45,815 bases of DNA, from NCBI GenBank assembly GCA_036897625.1, contig JAYMTA010000072.1, positions 1 to 45,815 of the forward strand, written 5' to 3'. Each line of letters opens with the position of its first letter. Within the stretch, counting starts at the first letter, position 1. This stretch comes from Pelargonium cotyledonis. Its lineage: Eukaryota > Streptophyta > Magnoliopsida > Geraniales > Geraniaceae. The notes below the pieces were generated by a model. It saw only the letters and a program-made list of their open reading frames with translations, was not told the origin of the DNA and searched no databases. Made by a program: the position numbers and the translations under genes. Positions 24,901 to 36,320 of the stretch are shown here, piece by piece.

Positions 24901-27798
24901 TTAAATTTCAGTTAAAAACTTTTGGGCTAATGACATGTATTGACGCTCACTCGTGAAGGTGTAATATTTTACGTTTTTTGTCAAGGCACAGCCAGGAAAT
25001 GAAGAAAGTTCGGATTGTTAGAATAACACTAAAAAAGGGGGCTCTTAAAAAGCTAAATACTACCGCTACTTACCTATCCGCGCTACTCAAAGTTAGGCTT
25101 GAAAAGCGAGCACCTAAACTAGTTGATCCTCATTTGTTTATTACACCCCCTCATTTGGTAGACCACGGGGTATTGGTTACCCTTTATTATCAAATCTGCA
25201 GCCAACACCTCCTTTAATTATGTTATTTTCAAGGTTATACTAGAGAATTCCCTTTTTTAATTAATTATCTTGCTTTAACACCGGTCAATTTAAGCTATCT
25301 TTTTGTTTTAAGTTCTTAAGAACGATTGGCATACTGTACCACCAAAAATATATTAGGAATCCGGATGCCCCCTATGCTCGGCCTATAAATCTAAAAACTT
25401 ACACACTAAGATATTTGGGTATCAAGGAAAAGTACATAAATTTTGAAGCCCATAAAGGTTGTACTTGTGTTATTTTTGGATCCGGATTTTTGATATTGGC
25501 TAGCTAGATAAAACTTAATTTAGAAGTGCTTTTTCCTTAGGGGTATAACGCGTTATCAAATACAGATGGGCTAGGGAAGATAAAGAAAATACCTTTTATA
25601 GATCTTAAACTAGGCTCTACATTTGCGGATATCTATACTAAGGGACCCCTATATGACACTCAGAAAAGCAAAATCCTATAGGATAGTGTAAATAGAAAGA
25701 TATGTAATAATGACCTTGTCTCGAACCCTCACTGTTGCTTAGTTTAGCTTTGTTGGTTAACCTATATCCCAGCTTTGTCTACTAAAAAGACTTGATACTT
25801 TGGACTTATGCAATTAATTATGTACTTTACGAAATACCACCCTTTCAAGCAGGGGGAACTCTTCAGTCACGGGCACTCAGTTGTATATTATAAAGCAATC
25901 GCAATTGGTCGCATATAAATTCTTCCAATAAAAAAATACCAAATCTGACCGGAACTCAAACTTTTATACCTAAAAGGAGCTCTAGTTCTTAGCTATATAA
26001 GAGTTGTTACCAATAGTACAAAATTTCCTATTTATAATAAGACTTTTTCTACATAGATTTACTCCTATCCTGATAAGTCGAAAAGAAGAAATACTAGCTC
26101 TAAAAGGGGGTTTGCATTCCTAGCATTAAATCTTTACTTCAATCTGCTTTCTTTCTTAAAATCTTTTACTATACTTTTAAAGCTATTGCTATTAAACGTT
26201 GCTTTAGAGCTAGAAATTAACTAGCTTTTCCATGTAGTTATTGACACTTGCTTGGGATATTCCGTATTATCTTTTAATAATATAAAGGAAATCCTTTTTA
26301 TTGCTTCGACTACTGAGAAACAGGAATCCCTATTTAATACTAGTATATCTTAACCTCTCTAAAAAGTTACTCGCTTAGAATCCCCTAATTCTAAGATTGA
26401 CTCCTTTTAAAAGTTCAAGCTTCTTTTGAAAACATTTTCAAGTCTTTCTCAAACTAATAGGGGGCGGGAACTTATCTAATTACAAGTGTAAATTCCCAAG
26501 ACTGAGAAAAGTCTTTTAGCTTACATAAGAAATAAGGGTAAAGTAATTAAGTTATGAAAAAAGGGTTTGAAGGTAAGGAAGCGAATATTATTTCTATGAT
26601 TGTTGTCTTCCTTGGTTTCCATTTGGAAAGTTTTATTCTATGTTTTCCTTTTCGGGAGCTTTCAACTAAGGGATTCGGTAACTCTATCATATTTGTTAAA
26701 GTGTCACACTAAAAATACAAAATAGAAGAAATTCAATAATACGGTATTTTATAGGCTAAACTACTCTGTATCCCAAGGGTTAAACTCTTAGGCATTCCTT
26801 GTTTTTTCCTGTTCTAGCTTTTATTATAAGGTTATCGAGCTCTTTTTATATAGTAATTTTACACAAGCCAAAGGGGAGCCTTTTCTTAGTTGCTAAATCG
26901 GATGCTAATTAAAAGGCAGACTATAGGCGCTTCTTTTCTACAAGCAAGATTTATAATTGGGTTAAGAACGTAAAGTTTATTGTTATATACCAGTATTTCT
27001 TATACGGTTATACTGCTAATGGGGCATTCTATCCATACCCCACTCATTTCATCTAAATTTTGAGTTTTGTACTACTATAATAAATCAACTATAGCTTCGT
27101 AGACTTCCTTTGTAAAGACTTGTTTAAAAAAGGAGTTTCCTTATCTTATAAAGTGCTAGATACCTCGGCAAGAAGAAGTACCTTATCTTGAAGTGCAAGA
27201 TTTTATTAAGTAATTCTCTCTAATTTAACTTGTAAAAGTACAAACTCCCTTGTTTTTAATAATAGGATAGAGAAAAATAACTAACGAAGAAATTTCCATG
27301 AAATCTTGTTATTCATCAATTTCGACATAAAACTCAACCTCAAATTATCAAATATTAAGATTAAGAATGTTGGCTACTCCATTTTGTCGAAGCTTAATAG
27401 ATCTAAGGGTTACATTGTAGAGTCAAAAAGCTTCCGTCTAATGTATTGCTAATGGTAAAAATACGTGGGCATCCTGATAATTTTTGAATAGCTTACCCTT
27501 GAAAACTCCTTTGTTTAGAATGTTTCACACTGGTATTATATAAAACTACTAAAAAGTCGAGCTAAAGCCCAACTAAATATAATGTGCTTGTCTATGTATT
27601 ATTTTTTTCTATGAAACGGGATTTCCACTATTTTTAGTATGAGTTCACGAAGATCTACCGTAAAACTGTATATAAATAGAATTAAATTAGCTACATCAGG
27701 AGTAATTAAAAAGAGTACGTATAATGTTTATGATCCGTTTTAAACCTAAGTACTTGTTGGCAGTTAAGTCTTCACTATGTGAGATACGCCAAGTAAAG
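21961..27798. other. AT-rich gene desert, no protein gene seen
   Basis: Besides the tRNA relic at 22898-22945 I see nothing that can be called a gene. The plus-strand frames at 22276-22470 and 24978-25217 (64 and 79 codons) have no recognisable domain; the second is Lys/Leu-rich. GC cores lie at 22253, 23785, 25355 and 26322. A weak minus-strand T-arm-like word lies near 25720. Confidence 0.6.
22898..22945 (+). pseudogene. tRNA relic, trnF/trnP-like, family copy 2
   Basis: It repeats the relic at 17205-17251 in the same orientation 5.7 kb away: TGGTAGAGCAG, a two-base insertion, then TCTCAGTAC and TCATAGGTTCAAGTC, roughly 85% identical overall. Flanks do not align beyond the tRNA-like core apart from a few bases. 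The shared TCTCAGTAC replaces the normal anticodon arm in both copies. No acceptor arm is present. Confidence 0.5.
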
Positions 27799-27850
27799 CT
27801 AGTCAGGGATTCGAGTTGAACCCTCCGTGTAGAAAGTCCTAACGCCCGAC
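27799..27850 (-). pseudogene. trnS-like T-arm with a 4-base loop insertion
   Basis: On the minus strand, GGAGGGTTC and CGAATCCCT flank the four bases AACT. Without those bases the segment is the T-arm of plastid serine tRNAs (GAGGGTTCGAATCCCTC) as I remember it. The upstream sequence GGCGTTAGGAC sits roughly where the long arms of a serine tRNA would lie, but it cannot be aligned with confidence. The isotype is inferred from the T-arm only. Confidence 0.4.
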
Positions 27851-30254
27851 CTTATGAAGACTAATACTAAGGCTCTTTCTTGGAGTTAACTATTTATTAT
27901 CGATTTGATTTTTGTAACTTATATTATATAAAAAGAACGAAAAAGGAAAGCTTGATCAGAATATGAGAAGTGGTTGAATTCGGTGTCTAAACAACTGTGA
28001 TAGGATCTAACTAAAAAAAAGAAATATTACATAATTTTTTACAAACTGGGTCCGTTTGAGGAATGCACTCATCTTGTGTAAGTCAGATGGTTAGTGCTTT
28101 TTGTACATTCTTCAATCTTATTCCAAAAGCTTGAAATAGGAGTAATATAAATATATAAAGAATTCACGACATCCTAAGAAACTCAGCGGGTGGCTATTCC
28201 TTTAATTTTTGAATAAAAGCGGCTCCTCATATAGTCTATTTAAATACCAGAATTCTCTCTGCATTATGTACTTCAAGAGCTAGCCTTGCAGAATTTAGAA
28301 CAAATGATAAAATACTCAAAGAGGAGGGTTGGTTTTAGTAATTATTCTGACCTCGTACACAAGCAAAAAGTAGGCGTTAAGCAATATCTTTGATCAATAA
28401 AAAGGACTTTAAGTATTTTGGGGATACCAGAAAAAAGAATAAGGCAAAACCTTTTTATAATTATAAATAGTCATAGAAAACTGACCGTTCTTACTTCGCT
28501 TATCCTATAAGATTGATCCTTTCCTTTCTTTTTATTTATTAGTAAGAAAACTACCATACCTTTTACTACCAAAATGTTTTACACTTGTTCTATTAAGTAA
28601 AGATTGAAGCTAGAAATAAAAAGGGAATCCATACTGACGGCGGCTCCATGGGATAGCTGTAAGTGTCTTTTTATCTTTATTTATACCTTCAAAAGATCCT
28701 TATTACGATATATCTATACGGAATATGCTATTTCTAGAATTATTTTATACATAACTGTAGAATTGTTTAACTAAGAGAAAACACATAAGCATATAGGAGA
28801 AAATCAGTCCTATTTTTTTCTAAGTAATAAGACTTTAAGAATTCTATATAACTATTAATCTATTAATCTGGAGGGGTTTATTAACTAACAGCACTGCTAA
28901 AGATAGGTATCTACGAATAGGGAAGTTTTGGGCTCTCTAAGGAGCTCTTTTTATGGTGGTATTTAAAGAAGTTTTTGTAAATAGGAAAGGGTTGGAACTC
29001 CCAGTTTACCTTTACGAAATCTTTGGGGTGGGTACAGAAAAAGTAATGCTCGAGTTTGTGACTTTAAATAAAGACTGTAACTTTATTAGATCTTGTATAC
29101 AATCTTATGTAATGGGCACGAAGTCAGGTAAGCATATGACAGACTAAAGTAAATACCCTATATACGGGGAATTCCAGTGACAAAGTACAGAACCATGTTT
29201 TAACAAAAAGAAAAGGGTTCATACAAAGAATCAAAGATCCCGCATTCATATTAACTATAAAACCTAGAAGCACCGATTACACGACACAGCCCCTCGTTTA
29301 GACGAAAGGAAAACTTTTATATAAGGAAGCCTTTTCTAGTTGACTTCACATGAGTATTAGTTTTTGTACGGCCCCCTCTTCATTAAGTGCGATTTTTTAC
29401 TGGACAGACGAGGCTTAAGCTGCTTAAGAATAAGTATTTGATATGTAGTTAACTAATACAGTTCAGCTGGAGTTAGCTATAGCAAGGATAACTCTTTATT
29501 CTTTTTTTTTTCTCTGCATTTTTCCCTACTATATTCAAGATGTTCCTGTTACTTATATTTAGGAATAAGGAGATCTTATACCCAAAAGTACTCGCTTTTA
29601 CTCTTACTACTTACTAAGTTTAATCCCGAAAGCTACATAAAGTTATCCCGTGTAAGTCCTTCGTATGATTTATTTAAAGGATTCCTAGGGTTTTAAGAGG
29701 ACTCGAACCCCATGCTTGTCTACCATCGGGCCCGTCTCTTTTAATAAAGCAACCCCTTTTAGTTACGAAAACCTATAAAAAAGTAAGTAACAATAAAATT
29801 AGGGCGGGTAGTATGCAGTACTAATTAAAAGTATATAATTCATTTCATAAGCGTTACAGCTATTTTATCTACTCAATTTGGTTCAAATATGTCCCTGAGG
29901 TTTAGTTTCTTAACAACAAAGAGATCCACGTAAATTATAACAAACAAAAACTTAGAGAGAGAATTTTCCTTCAATTGATCAACAACTATGCCTTTAACGA
30001 CACTAGGTTTTATACGCTTCAAGAGTTATCCTGATTTCGTATTTACTTACCCCAGGAATACTTTGAATAATTACTAAGGGTAGGCCCCGGGAGGTTACAA
30101 CAGGAATTAAGCTCTTTGTTAAGGCCTATAGACTGATCTAATTTTAGGATAAAAAGATATCAATAGGAAACTCTTAAGGAAACTAAAAAGCCTATTAAAT
30201 GAATTAGAGCCTTTGTTTTGTGTACAGATATATCTGTGCCGCCGCGAACCATAC
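27851..30254. other. AT-rich gene desert, no protein gene seen
   Basis: Only the trnL-like fragment at 29688-29731 is recognisable. GC cores lie at 28623 and 29678. An 8-base tandem duplication (TATTAATC twice) lies at 28853-28868. The plus-strand frame at 28953-29147 starts with ATG and has 64 codons but no recognisable domain. A weak D-arm-like GATGGTTAGTGC lies near 28085. Confidence 0.6.
29688..29731 (-). pseudogene. trnL(CAA)-like relic missing its anticodon arm
   Basis: On the minus strand, GATGGTAGACA (D-arm of plastid tRNA-Leu(CAA) as recalled) is followed almost at once by AGCATGGGGTTCGAGTCC and TCTT. The latter is the end of the long variable arm plus the T-arm of the same tRNA. 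About 30 to 35 bases that would hold the anticodon arm and most of the variable arm are missing. Both retained blocks match the same isotype, which supports a deletion within one gene rather than chance. Confidence 0.5.
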
Positions 30255-30327
30255 GCTTCCTTTATCAAGTGGTTATAACATTGTTTTCATTCAGATAAAG
30301 TCGTTGGTTCAAGCCCCATAGAGGGTG
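30255..30327 (+). pseudogene. trnM: trnM(CAU)-like tRNA relic, full length
   Basis: The stretch aligns without gaps over all 73 bases to plastid elongator tRNA-Met(CAU) as I remember it, with about 49 identities (67%). AGTGGTTA in the D loop, TTTCAT with the CAT anticodon, and TTGGTTCAA in the T-arm are preserved. The acceptor stem keeps about three Watson-Crick and three G-T pairs. The anticodon and T stems are weakened. Plant mitochondria commonly carry a plastid-derived trnM, so the immediate donor could be either organelle. Confidence 0.75.
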
Positions 30328-30793
30328 CTCGGGATATATGGGCGCTATCAAAAAGCGAGCACTTTGCTTAGGATTACTTGCAAAGGCCTGTACAGGTAGT
30401 ACCCTAAGTAGTTATAATAAACTGACATGGAAGTTTAAATACAAATATTTAGGAAATGCGTTTTGAACTTAAAGTCTTTGTTACAAATTATATAACTAAC
30501 ACAAAAAGTGTTTGTCAACCTCATTTCATATAAAATTTAAGTAGCTACCTTGTAATAGCAAAGAAGTTAAGCACATAACGAAAAAGAAAAGAATTTCCTA
30601 ATCCAGACAGTGCGGTTTAGTTAGTATAAGTATCCACGGGGGGGTTTAAAACGAGCTCCCAAGTAAGAGTGAGTTTATATCGTAAATTTCTAACTTCTTT
30701 ATGAAACAGTCTTCCAATTAATCTATATAGTAGTAAAAAGAGAGTATACGTGTACATTTTAATCAGATGGCAAGTCTGTTGCAACCACAAGAG

Positions 30794-30856
30794 GGGCTTA
30801 TAGTTTAATTGGCTAAAACTTTAGCAATAAACTCTTTAGTAAGGGCATCCTAGCCC
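30794..30856 (+). pseudogene. trnI(CAU)-like mitochondrial tRNA relic
   Basis: The first 19 bases, GGGCTTATAGTTTAATTGG, match the 5' end of plant mitochondrial tRNA-Ile(CAU) as I remember it. AAAC follows at the correct place, and the anticodon region has decayed to GCAATAAAC. The 3' part is shortened but ends in TAGCCC, which still pairs with the 5' GGGCT (five base pairs). The total length is 63 instead of about 74 bases, with the loss mainly in the T-arm. The intact closing stem is unusual among the relics here. Confidence 0.6.
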
Positions 30857-31639
30857 AGCTAGAGAACAGAAGAAACGATCACGAAAGGGCAACCCGTGTA
30901 TTACTGAATTTAAAAGATTTTTAGTAGCTTTATTAGAAAGTTCTCGCTTGAAATCTCAATTACTTGAAAGTCTGCTTGTGCAGTTTACAAAACCCGAAAC
31001 CTCTTGTGTTTAAGTAAGGATTTTTCGTTGGTATCAATAAAATAGGGCTCTTTTTAGAACTAGAATAGGATTGTACAAATTTCCGTATATAGTAAATTTT
31101 GTGAGGGAGTCTTTCTTTGGACAACAGCCCTTAATAACAGATGTACCACTCTTGGAAACTTTGTATTATTAACTGTGTCTAACTAGGACTTAGATAAAGA
31201 ATATAGTTTAGGGTGACTTACTGAGATAGCTGGGTTCTTTAAAGGAATCCACAAAAGGAAGTTACAAAAGGACAAAAAACCCTTTTTTATAACGGAATAT
31301 AAGGTATCAGACAACGGCGGACTTCCCATTATCACTCAGATCTAAAATTTTGATATTTGAATATCTCTTAACTTGTAATAACAAGCATTGCTCAAGGAAA
31401 TCCACATATAACTAAAAGTACTTTTTTACTTCATAATTTTCTATCAATATAGGAGTTTCTACCACAATTTTTAATCCCACAAGCTTTAATAGGACGAAAC
31501 TTTATAGTTTATGAGAAGGACTTAACCCAATGCTTAACACAAATAAAAAAATAAGAAAGAGAGTACCTCTACTCTAACAAATTAATAAGGGTAACCAGCA
31601 GAAAACGGATGTACCGATAGTAGCTTTTTAAGTCTCTGC

Positions 31640-31661
31640 AACAAAACGTAAACAAAACGTA
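31640..31661. repeat. Perfect 11-bp tandem duplication
   Basis: AACAAAACGTA occurs twice in immediate succession (31640-31650 and 31651-31661). It has no further copies and no obvious role. Confidence 0.8.
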
Positions 31662-32920
31662 GCCTGGTGTTTGCATACCTTGTGTGCTGGAATTACAAAT
31701 ATAAAATGAGTGACTACTAGATGTACACGCCCAATCCCCCTTTAAGTGGCATCTTACCTAGCCTTAAATTTATAGAGCTTCCTAATATAAGACTCTCTTT
31801 AGTTTTCCCTAAATCTAATAAAGTGCTGCTTTATTCTTTTCTGTAATTCTTTATATATCGCATATTGTACAAGTATCTAAAAAAACTTTCTGCCAAGGAA
31901 AACACCTCGAATTTGACAAAAGCTTTGTATTTATCTTTTATTATATAGGACCTGCTTCACAATAGCGAGCTTCTCCTAACAAGGTTCTATAACTGATCGA
32001 AGTAGCTATCATACAAATTCCTTTCTTGATTTTCAACTAACTTGGATTAAAAATACTGAAATAGAAACTAAAACGCTTGCTAGAACAGGCAATCAACATA
32101 CAGTCCTTGAGTTCAGTTCTGCAAGTATAATAAACCGATATCATGTGATGTAAAAAGCAAAATCTTGATCAATAGAATTTTTTATCAAAAGCACCCCTTA
32201 CTTGTAAATGCTACAGCTTCTTTTTTCTTTACTCAAGACTCAAGAAGTAACTTTTCCCTTTTTTATTAACACATTAGTATTTCACTTAACAAATTACTAG
32301 ATTTTAAGAGTACAAGTAACAGATTTCTTTATATATTTATATAAGTAATTAAGAAAATTTATGTATAGAGAGAGCCGCTTCCTCGCTTCCTGTTGTATTA
32401 GTATCCTTTTTGGGGTATAGGATAAGCTGTAAATATTTTTTTGTACTGAATTTAACTGCCCGTAAACGGGTCCTTATACAAAATCGATTGTAAAAACCCT
32501 GTTTATTCTAATGTTCTGACCGAAAGTATCTGACACCCCTAAGTTATGAGTGGTCCTTTTTTATAACATTGAGAGGCAAGCTTAAGGAATAAGTACCAAA
32601 ATTCTATAGCATGAGACATAAACAAGATACTATTATATTTGGACAATCCCAGATACTTGGTTGGACCCCTTTTATTTTACATGAATAAAAAGGAATCTAA
32701 AAGAACCTACTACCTACACGGAAGCTATGACATCCTGGATACTCTAAAATCCTAAAGAGTAAATGCCAGAAGTTACCTATATAAGGAAGTGTTTATGAAC
32801 GGGGTAAGTCGTCTTCTTAGGTCCAGCCTTGGATTAAGGTAACTCTTGATAGTTTTTGCTCCCTTATGGATACATTTCTAGAGTTAAGAAGGTTTTTCTT
32901 TCTACCTTGTATGTTATGTA

Positions 32921-32962
32921 GTGTTTGTAGTTTAGTGGGTATAATTGCGTTCCCAAAATAGC
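32921..32962 (+). pseudogene. tRNA 5' fragment, trnG- or trnD-like
   Basis: TTGTAGTTTAGTGGGTATAA resembles the D-arm region of plastid trnG(UCC) exon 1 (ATAGTTTAGTGG as recalled) and also of plant cytosolic tRNA-Asp. The following TTCCC could be part of an anticodon arm, but no T-arm is found downstream. A second copy of the same word, TTGTAGTTTAGTAGGG, lies near 33963 in the same orientation, 1 kb away, with no other similarity. Confidence 0.4.
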
Positions 32963-33325
32963 ACAATAAAAGAGAAACCCGGTTTTAATCATCAATAGGA
33001 CGGCCCTGATATAAAGGTGCTTCTGAAAACCCTAATTGATCGATCTAAGGCCCTTATAAAAGCAAATGAGTACAATTTTATACCAAAAAGGGTCCTATAT
33101 CGAAGGGAATTGTCTTGTACTAGATACTCTTAGTAACATAAGTTAGAATTTTCTTCTAGTACATCAAAGTTTTCTCTTACGAGTTTAGTAACCTGTTTAA
33201 CAGGGATTAGTATAACTGAATAGAAGGCGTGCTTTGGAATCTGGAATTTAAGATACATAGGTTACGGATAAGAGTTGACTTTTTTTAGAGTTTTCTGAAA
33301 CGAAGGATAATATAAACAACTGCTA

Positions 33326-33335
33326 CCCCCCCCCC
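33326..33335 (+). repeat. C10 homopolymer ending in GG
   Basis: Ten C residues are followed by GGATAAA. At this base composition a run of ten is not expected even once in many such windows. Assembly error at a homopolymer is possible, though the run would still be long. Confidence 0.85.
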
Positions 33336-35443
33336 GGATAAAAGGTAAAAGTGAGCCCGCTGCTTATAAATATGCATACCTGCACTTTCTAATTAAGCTC
33401 AGAAACTTACCTATAGAGCTCACAAGATTCTTTTATTCTAGGGCTATCTATTAAAAGAGGAAGACTTCGGTACAAGAAACTTGAGCTAATAACTCCTATA
33501 TTCCTATAGCAAACGTGTGTCTAAAATAGAATATACTTTAATGCAGCGGGGATGTCCAGTATATGTTGGAAACAGCAAGAAATCTTTTATCAGCCATAAA
33601 TATAAGCTAATTTTTTAGTATTCCATACGTATTTGCATTTTCCTAATCGTATGATTAAGAGTTTACTTGGAGTTACCCCTTTTGCTATGAGTCCTTTTTT
33701 ATTTTAGTTAGATGCACTATAAATTTTTATTTGTTTGTTGCTAGTATCCTTGCTTTGTAGCCTTCTTGCACGTTTCTTGAAAGTGCGGATAGTTTACTTC
33801 TACATAACGCAACTTATATATATTTAGTACCTTATAGGTTAGGTTTATAACAGGGTACTTTGGTGCCATTCTAATTTATACCTAGTTACTGAATTGCACT
33901 ATCCGTGCGCTGGAGTGCAGGATATTCTCCGAATGGATCCATCTAGAAATATTAATAAAAAGTTGTAGTTTAGTAGGGAATTCCTTGGATAATGCTTAAC
34001 TTTGTATCCACTTAGAGATCCTTTCGAAAAGCAACTTAGGAGCGCTGGAATAAGGTAAATCGAACTTGGAAAGACTGCGGGACACTGAAGACTGAGGTAA
34101 AAATAGTCAAAGATCTAAAAAGGAGCAGTTATATGTTTGAAAATTCCCTTCTGGGGTAACTGGGTTTGTAGGACCCTGTATCTAAAGAACTGAGAAAAAA
34201 GAGAATATAGAGATTAATAACGGATATAGTGAGATTTTTTATCTTAAAATGCTAGTTTAAAGCTAGGGGCGGCCCTATTATCATAATATAACGTAAGTTC
34301 TTCCTTTAATCTCGAGTTCCTTGTACCGAATAACAAGAACCAAATAGAAGTCCTACTAAACAAATGGAAAAAGGGCCCTCTTTACTTAGAAAACTGCTAA
34401 CCTTGTAATTAGAAGTTTTTGCAGACTAAACTTATTATCTGAATCTTATAACAATTGCTAATAGGAACTCCAGGCAAAGGGGATTCTTAGGTTTGTACTA
34501 ATCTCTCTTATACTCTTAGTTTTAAAAGTAAGGATAATTACAAGAATTTTTATCAAGTCCAGAATAAAGCTTAATTAGAAGCACTCACCTCCGGAGATAA
34601 TTTTTCTTGTATTAGGTAGAGATATAGAATAAAAGAAATAGGTAAACTCAATTAAGAGTATATCCAAGTACTTCTATTTGGTATCTTTTGTTTAGAACAA
34701 AGTTTTCTCATTCTAATAATTATAAGTAGTTCTACTCTATCTTTTGAAGGATGAATAGTAAGGGGAGCTCTTATCGCGTGTTATTTTTCTACTAGAGAAA
34801 GATCCTTTACTATTTATTTAGAAAAGTAATGGTACAAAAGCCTACAGTTAACTACAGGAATCAGCTTTTTCTCGCTGTTAACAAATCAATTTAAATTTCA
34901 AGTTTTCCGAGAATGAAGGATTCTTAATAAAACTCGAATAGCAATAGAGTACACTTATAACAGCAGTTGAACCTACCACTACGAGTCCCTGCTAAATACA
35001 ACGAGTACTTGAATAAAGTGCTTCTAACTAGAAGATTTGCCGACTAGTTTAGAGTAAGATACCCCCATATGAGTTAGGTGGGATATTCAATTGACTTTAA
35101 TTATACAAATATGGAAGTTGGTGTAGGAAGATTTTTTCAAGAATCTACTTTGTAATTTCTAAGCTTTGGAATTATAAAATGTTATATATAAAGTCATATA
35201 TCCAGAGAGGTACATCCCCATTCTTTTTACGTATCTAACTGTCTAGATCGAGTACTTTGTTTCCTACAATAAATCAAGCACAAGAGCCGCATTATATCTA
35301 AATAAGTCCGCGCACGTCTTGAGGAGTCACTCGGACACAAATCGAAACCTTTCTATTGCTATTAGAAAGGGATCCCTCTTGCCGGGATATTTAATTTAGG
35401 ATTCCAAATAAACATAACTAACCATTTCTAATAAATTCTTGAC

Positions 35444-35516
35444 TAAGAAAGTGCGATTCCAAGAACCACTGACACAAACCAAGTAAATTTAAGTGCTTTG
35501 AACTACCCATCAGAAC
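35444..35516 (-). pseudogene. trnF: trnF-like mitochondrial tRNA relic
   Basis: On the minus strand, TAGTTCAAAGCACTTAAATT followed by ACTTG and TTTGTGTCAGTGGTTC matches plant mitochondrial tRNA-Phe (TAGAGCAAAGGACTGAAAAT, then GTGTCAGTGGTTCGAATCC, as recalled). The anticodon GAA has become TAA. A few extra bases sit in the variable region, and three (TTG) are inserted in the T-loop, which now reads TTCTTGGAATC. The D-arm 5' side has lost several bases. CACTTTCTTAG at the 3' end corresponds to the acceptor strand CACTTCTAAG with one inserted T and one extra change. Identity is strongest in the anticodon arm and T-stem. Confidence 0.6.
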
Positions 35517-35755
35517 TATCTTCCATGAATAACGCACCTATATCTCAAGAAATATTCAACTCCTTATAACTTAGAATAGAACTTAACTTTATTAATAACG
35601 TATACGCTTTTACTTTTTATCTAGGAAAACCTAAAGAAAAAGAACTTTAATGTCCTAATTTAGGTCCTGTATATATGAAGTATACCTTTTTATTACTCAA
35701 AAATACTGTTAACACTAAATCATATTTTGAAGTGGTGGGTTGCTTTTAGGAAAAT

Positions 35756-35780
35756 TAGGGAGTACAGGATTTGACTAAGT
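35756..35780 (-). pseudogene. 3' end of trnP-like tRNA
   Basis: On the minus strand, AGTCAAATCCTGTACTCCCTA matches the T-arm and 3' acceptor strand of plastid tRNA-Pro (TTCAAATCCTGTCATCCCTA as recalled), with two or three changes. Nothing upstream on that strand resembles the rest of trnP. It lies about 240 bases from the trnF relic, in the same orientation. The match is short, so confidence is limited. Confidence 0.4.
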
Positions 35781-36320
35781 ATAATGTCAGTACTAAAACG
35801 AGTGAACTTGCTTTAGATTCCTTTAGTTTAGGAAATATTAACAATTAATTACGAAGTGAATAGAAATCTAGCATTTCCGTGGGGGTAGGTTGCTTCGAAA
35901 AGGAAGGGTTGCTTATTTAAGTGATTCCTTTATTTACTGATAATTAAAAAACTAAAACCATAAAAAATCTTATATTTATCAAAAAAAGAGCTCCCAAAGC
36001 ATTCCCTGTGAATCCCCTTAAACTAGACCAAGAATTCTTAGGTTAAACGGTGTAATTTCATTTCTTTGGCTGAAGGGAAATGAAAGGTAGGTGCTACAAA
36101 ACCAAATTAATAGGTGCTCCCCACTAGGAGGCTTGGTACCGGGGGTCCTAGGCAGGAAGATTCAAAAGAGATTCAAGCTGCTTTTTTAGTATATCGATAG
36201 AATAAGATCGCTCGAGAAAACACGGGTTTTTCTAATTTGTGAACCATGAATACAATACTAGAGGGCCCTGTTTACAAGGAAAGGTCCATTTACGGGTGCT
36301 TACTAAGCTTGTGTAGGGCA

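Larger units (their letters stand above)
30857..35443. other. AT-rich gene desert, no protein gene seen
   Basis: No protein gene is supportable. A perfect 11-base tandem duplication lies at 31640-31661, a GC core at 31243 and another at 35368, CTAATAAAG at 31815, and a C10 run at 33326-33335. A tRNA-like 5' fragment lies at 32921-32962, and TTGTAGTTTAGTAGGG near 33963 repeats its D-arm. A weak T-arm-like word lies on the minus strand near 34970. Confidence 0.6.

Noticed and set aside
24978..25217. Lys/Leu-rich 79-codon frame on the plus strand
   Set aside because: Non-ATG start and no recognisable family; amino-acid bias follows base composition.
25712..25740. Minus-strand T-arm-like word (AGGGTTCGAGAC)
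   Set aside because: Only one arm, no stem partner, and no D- or anticodon arm at the right distance.
34961..34993. Minus-strand T-arm-like word with AGCAG/CTGCT flanks
   Set aside because: The flanks can pair, but the unit is too short for a tRNA and no other arm is seen.
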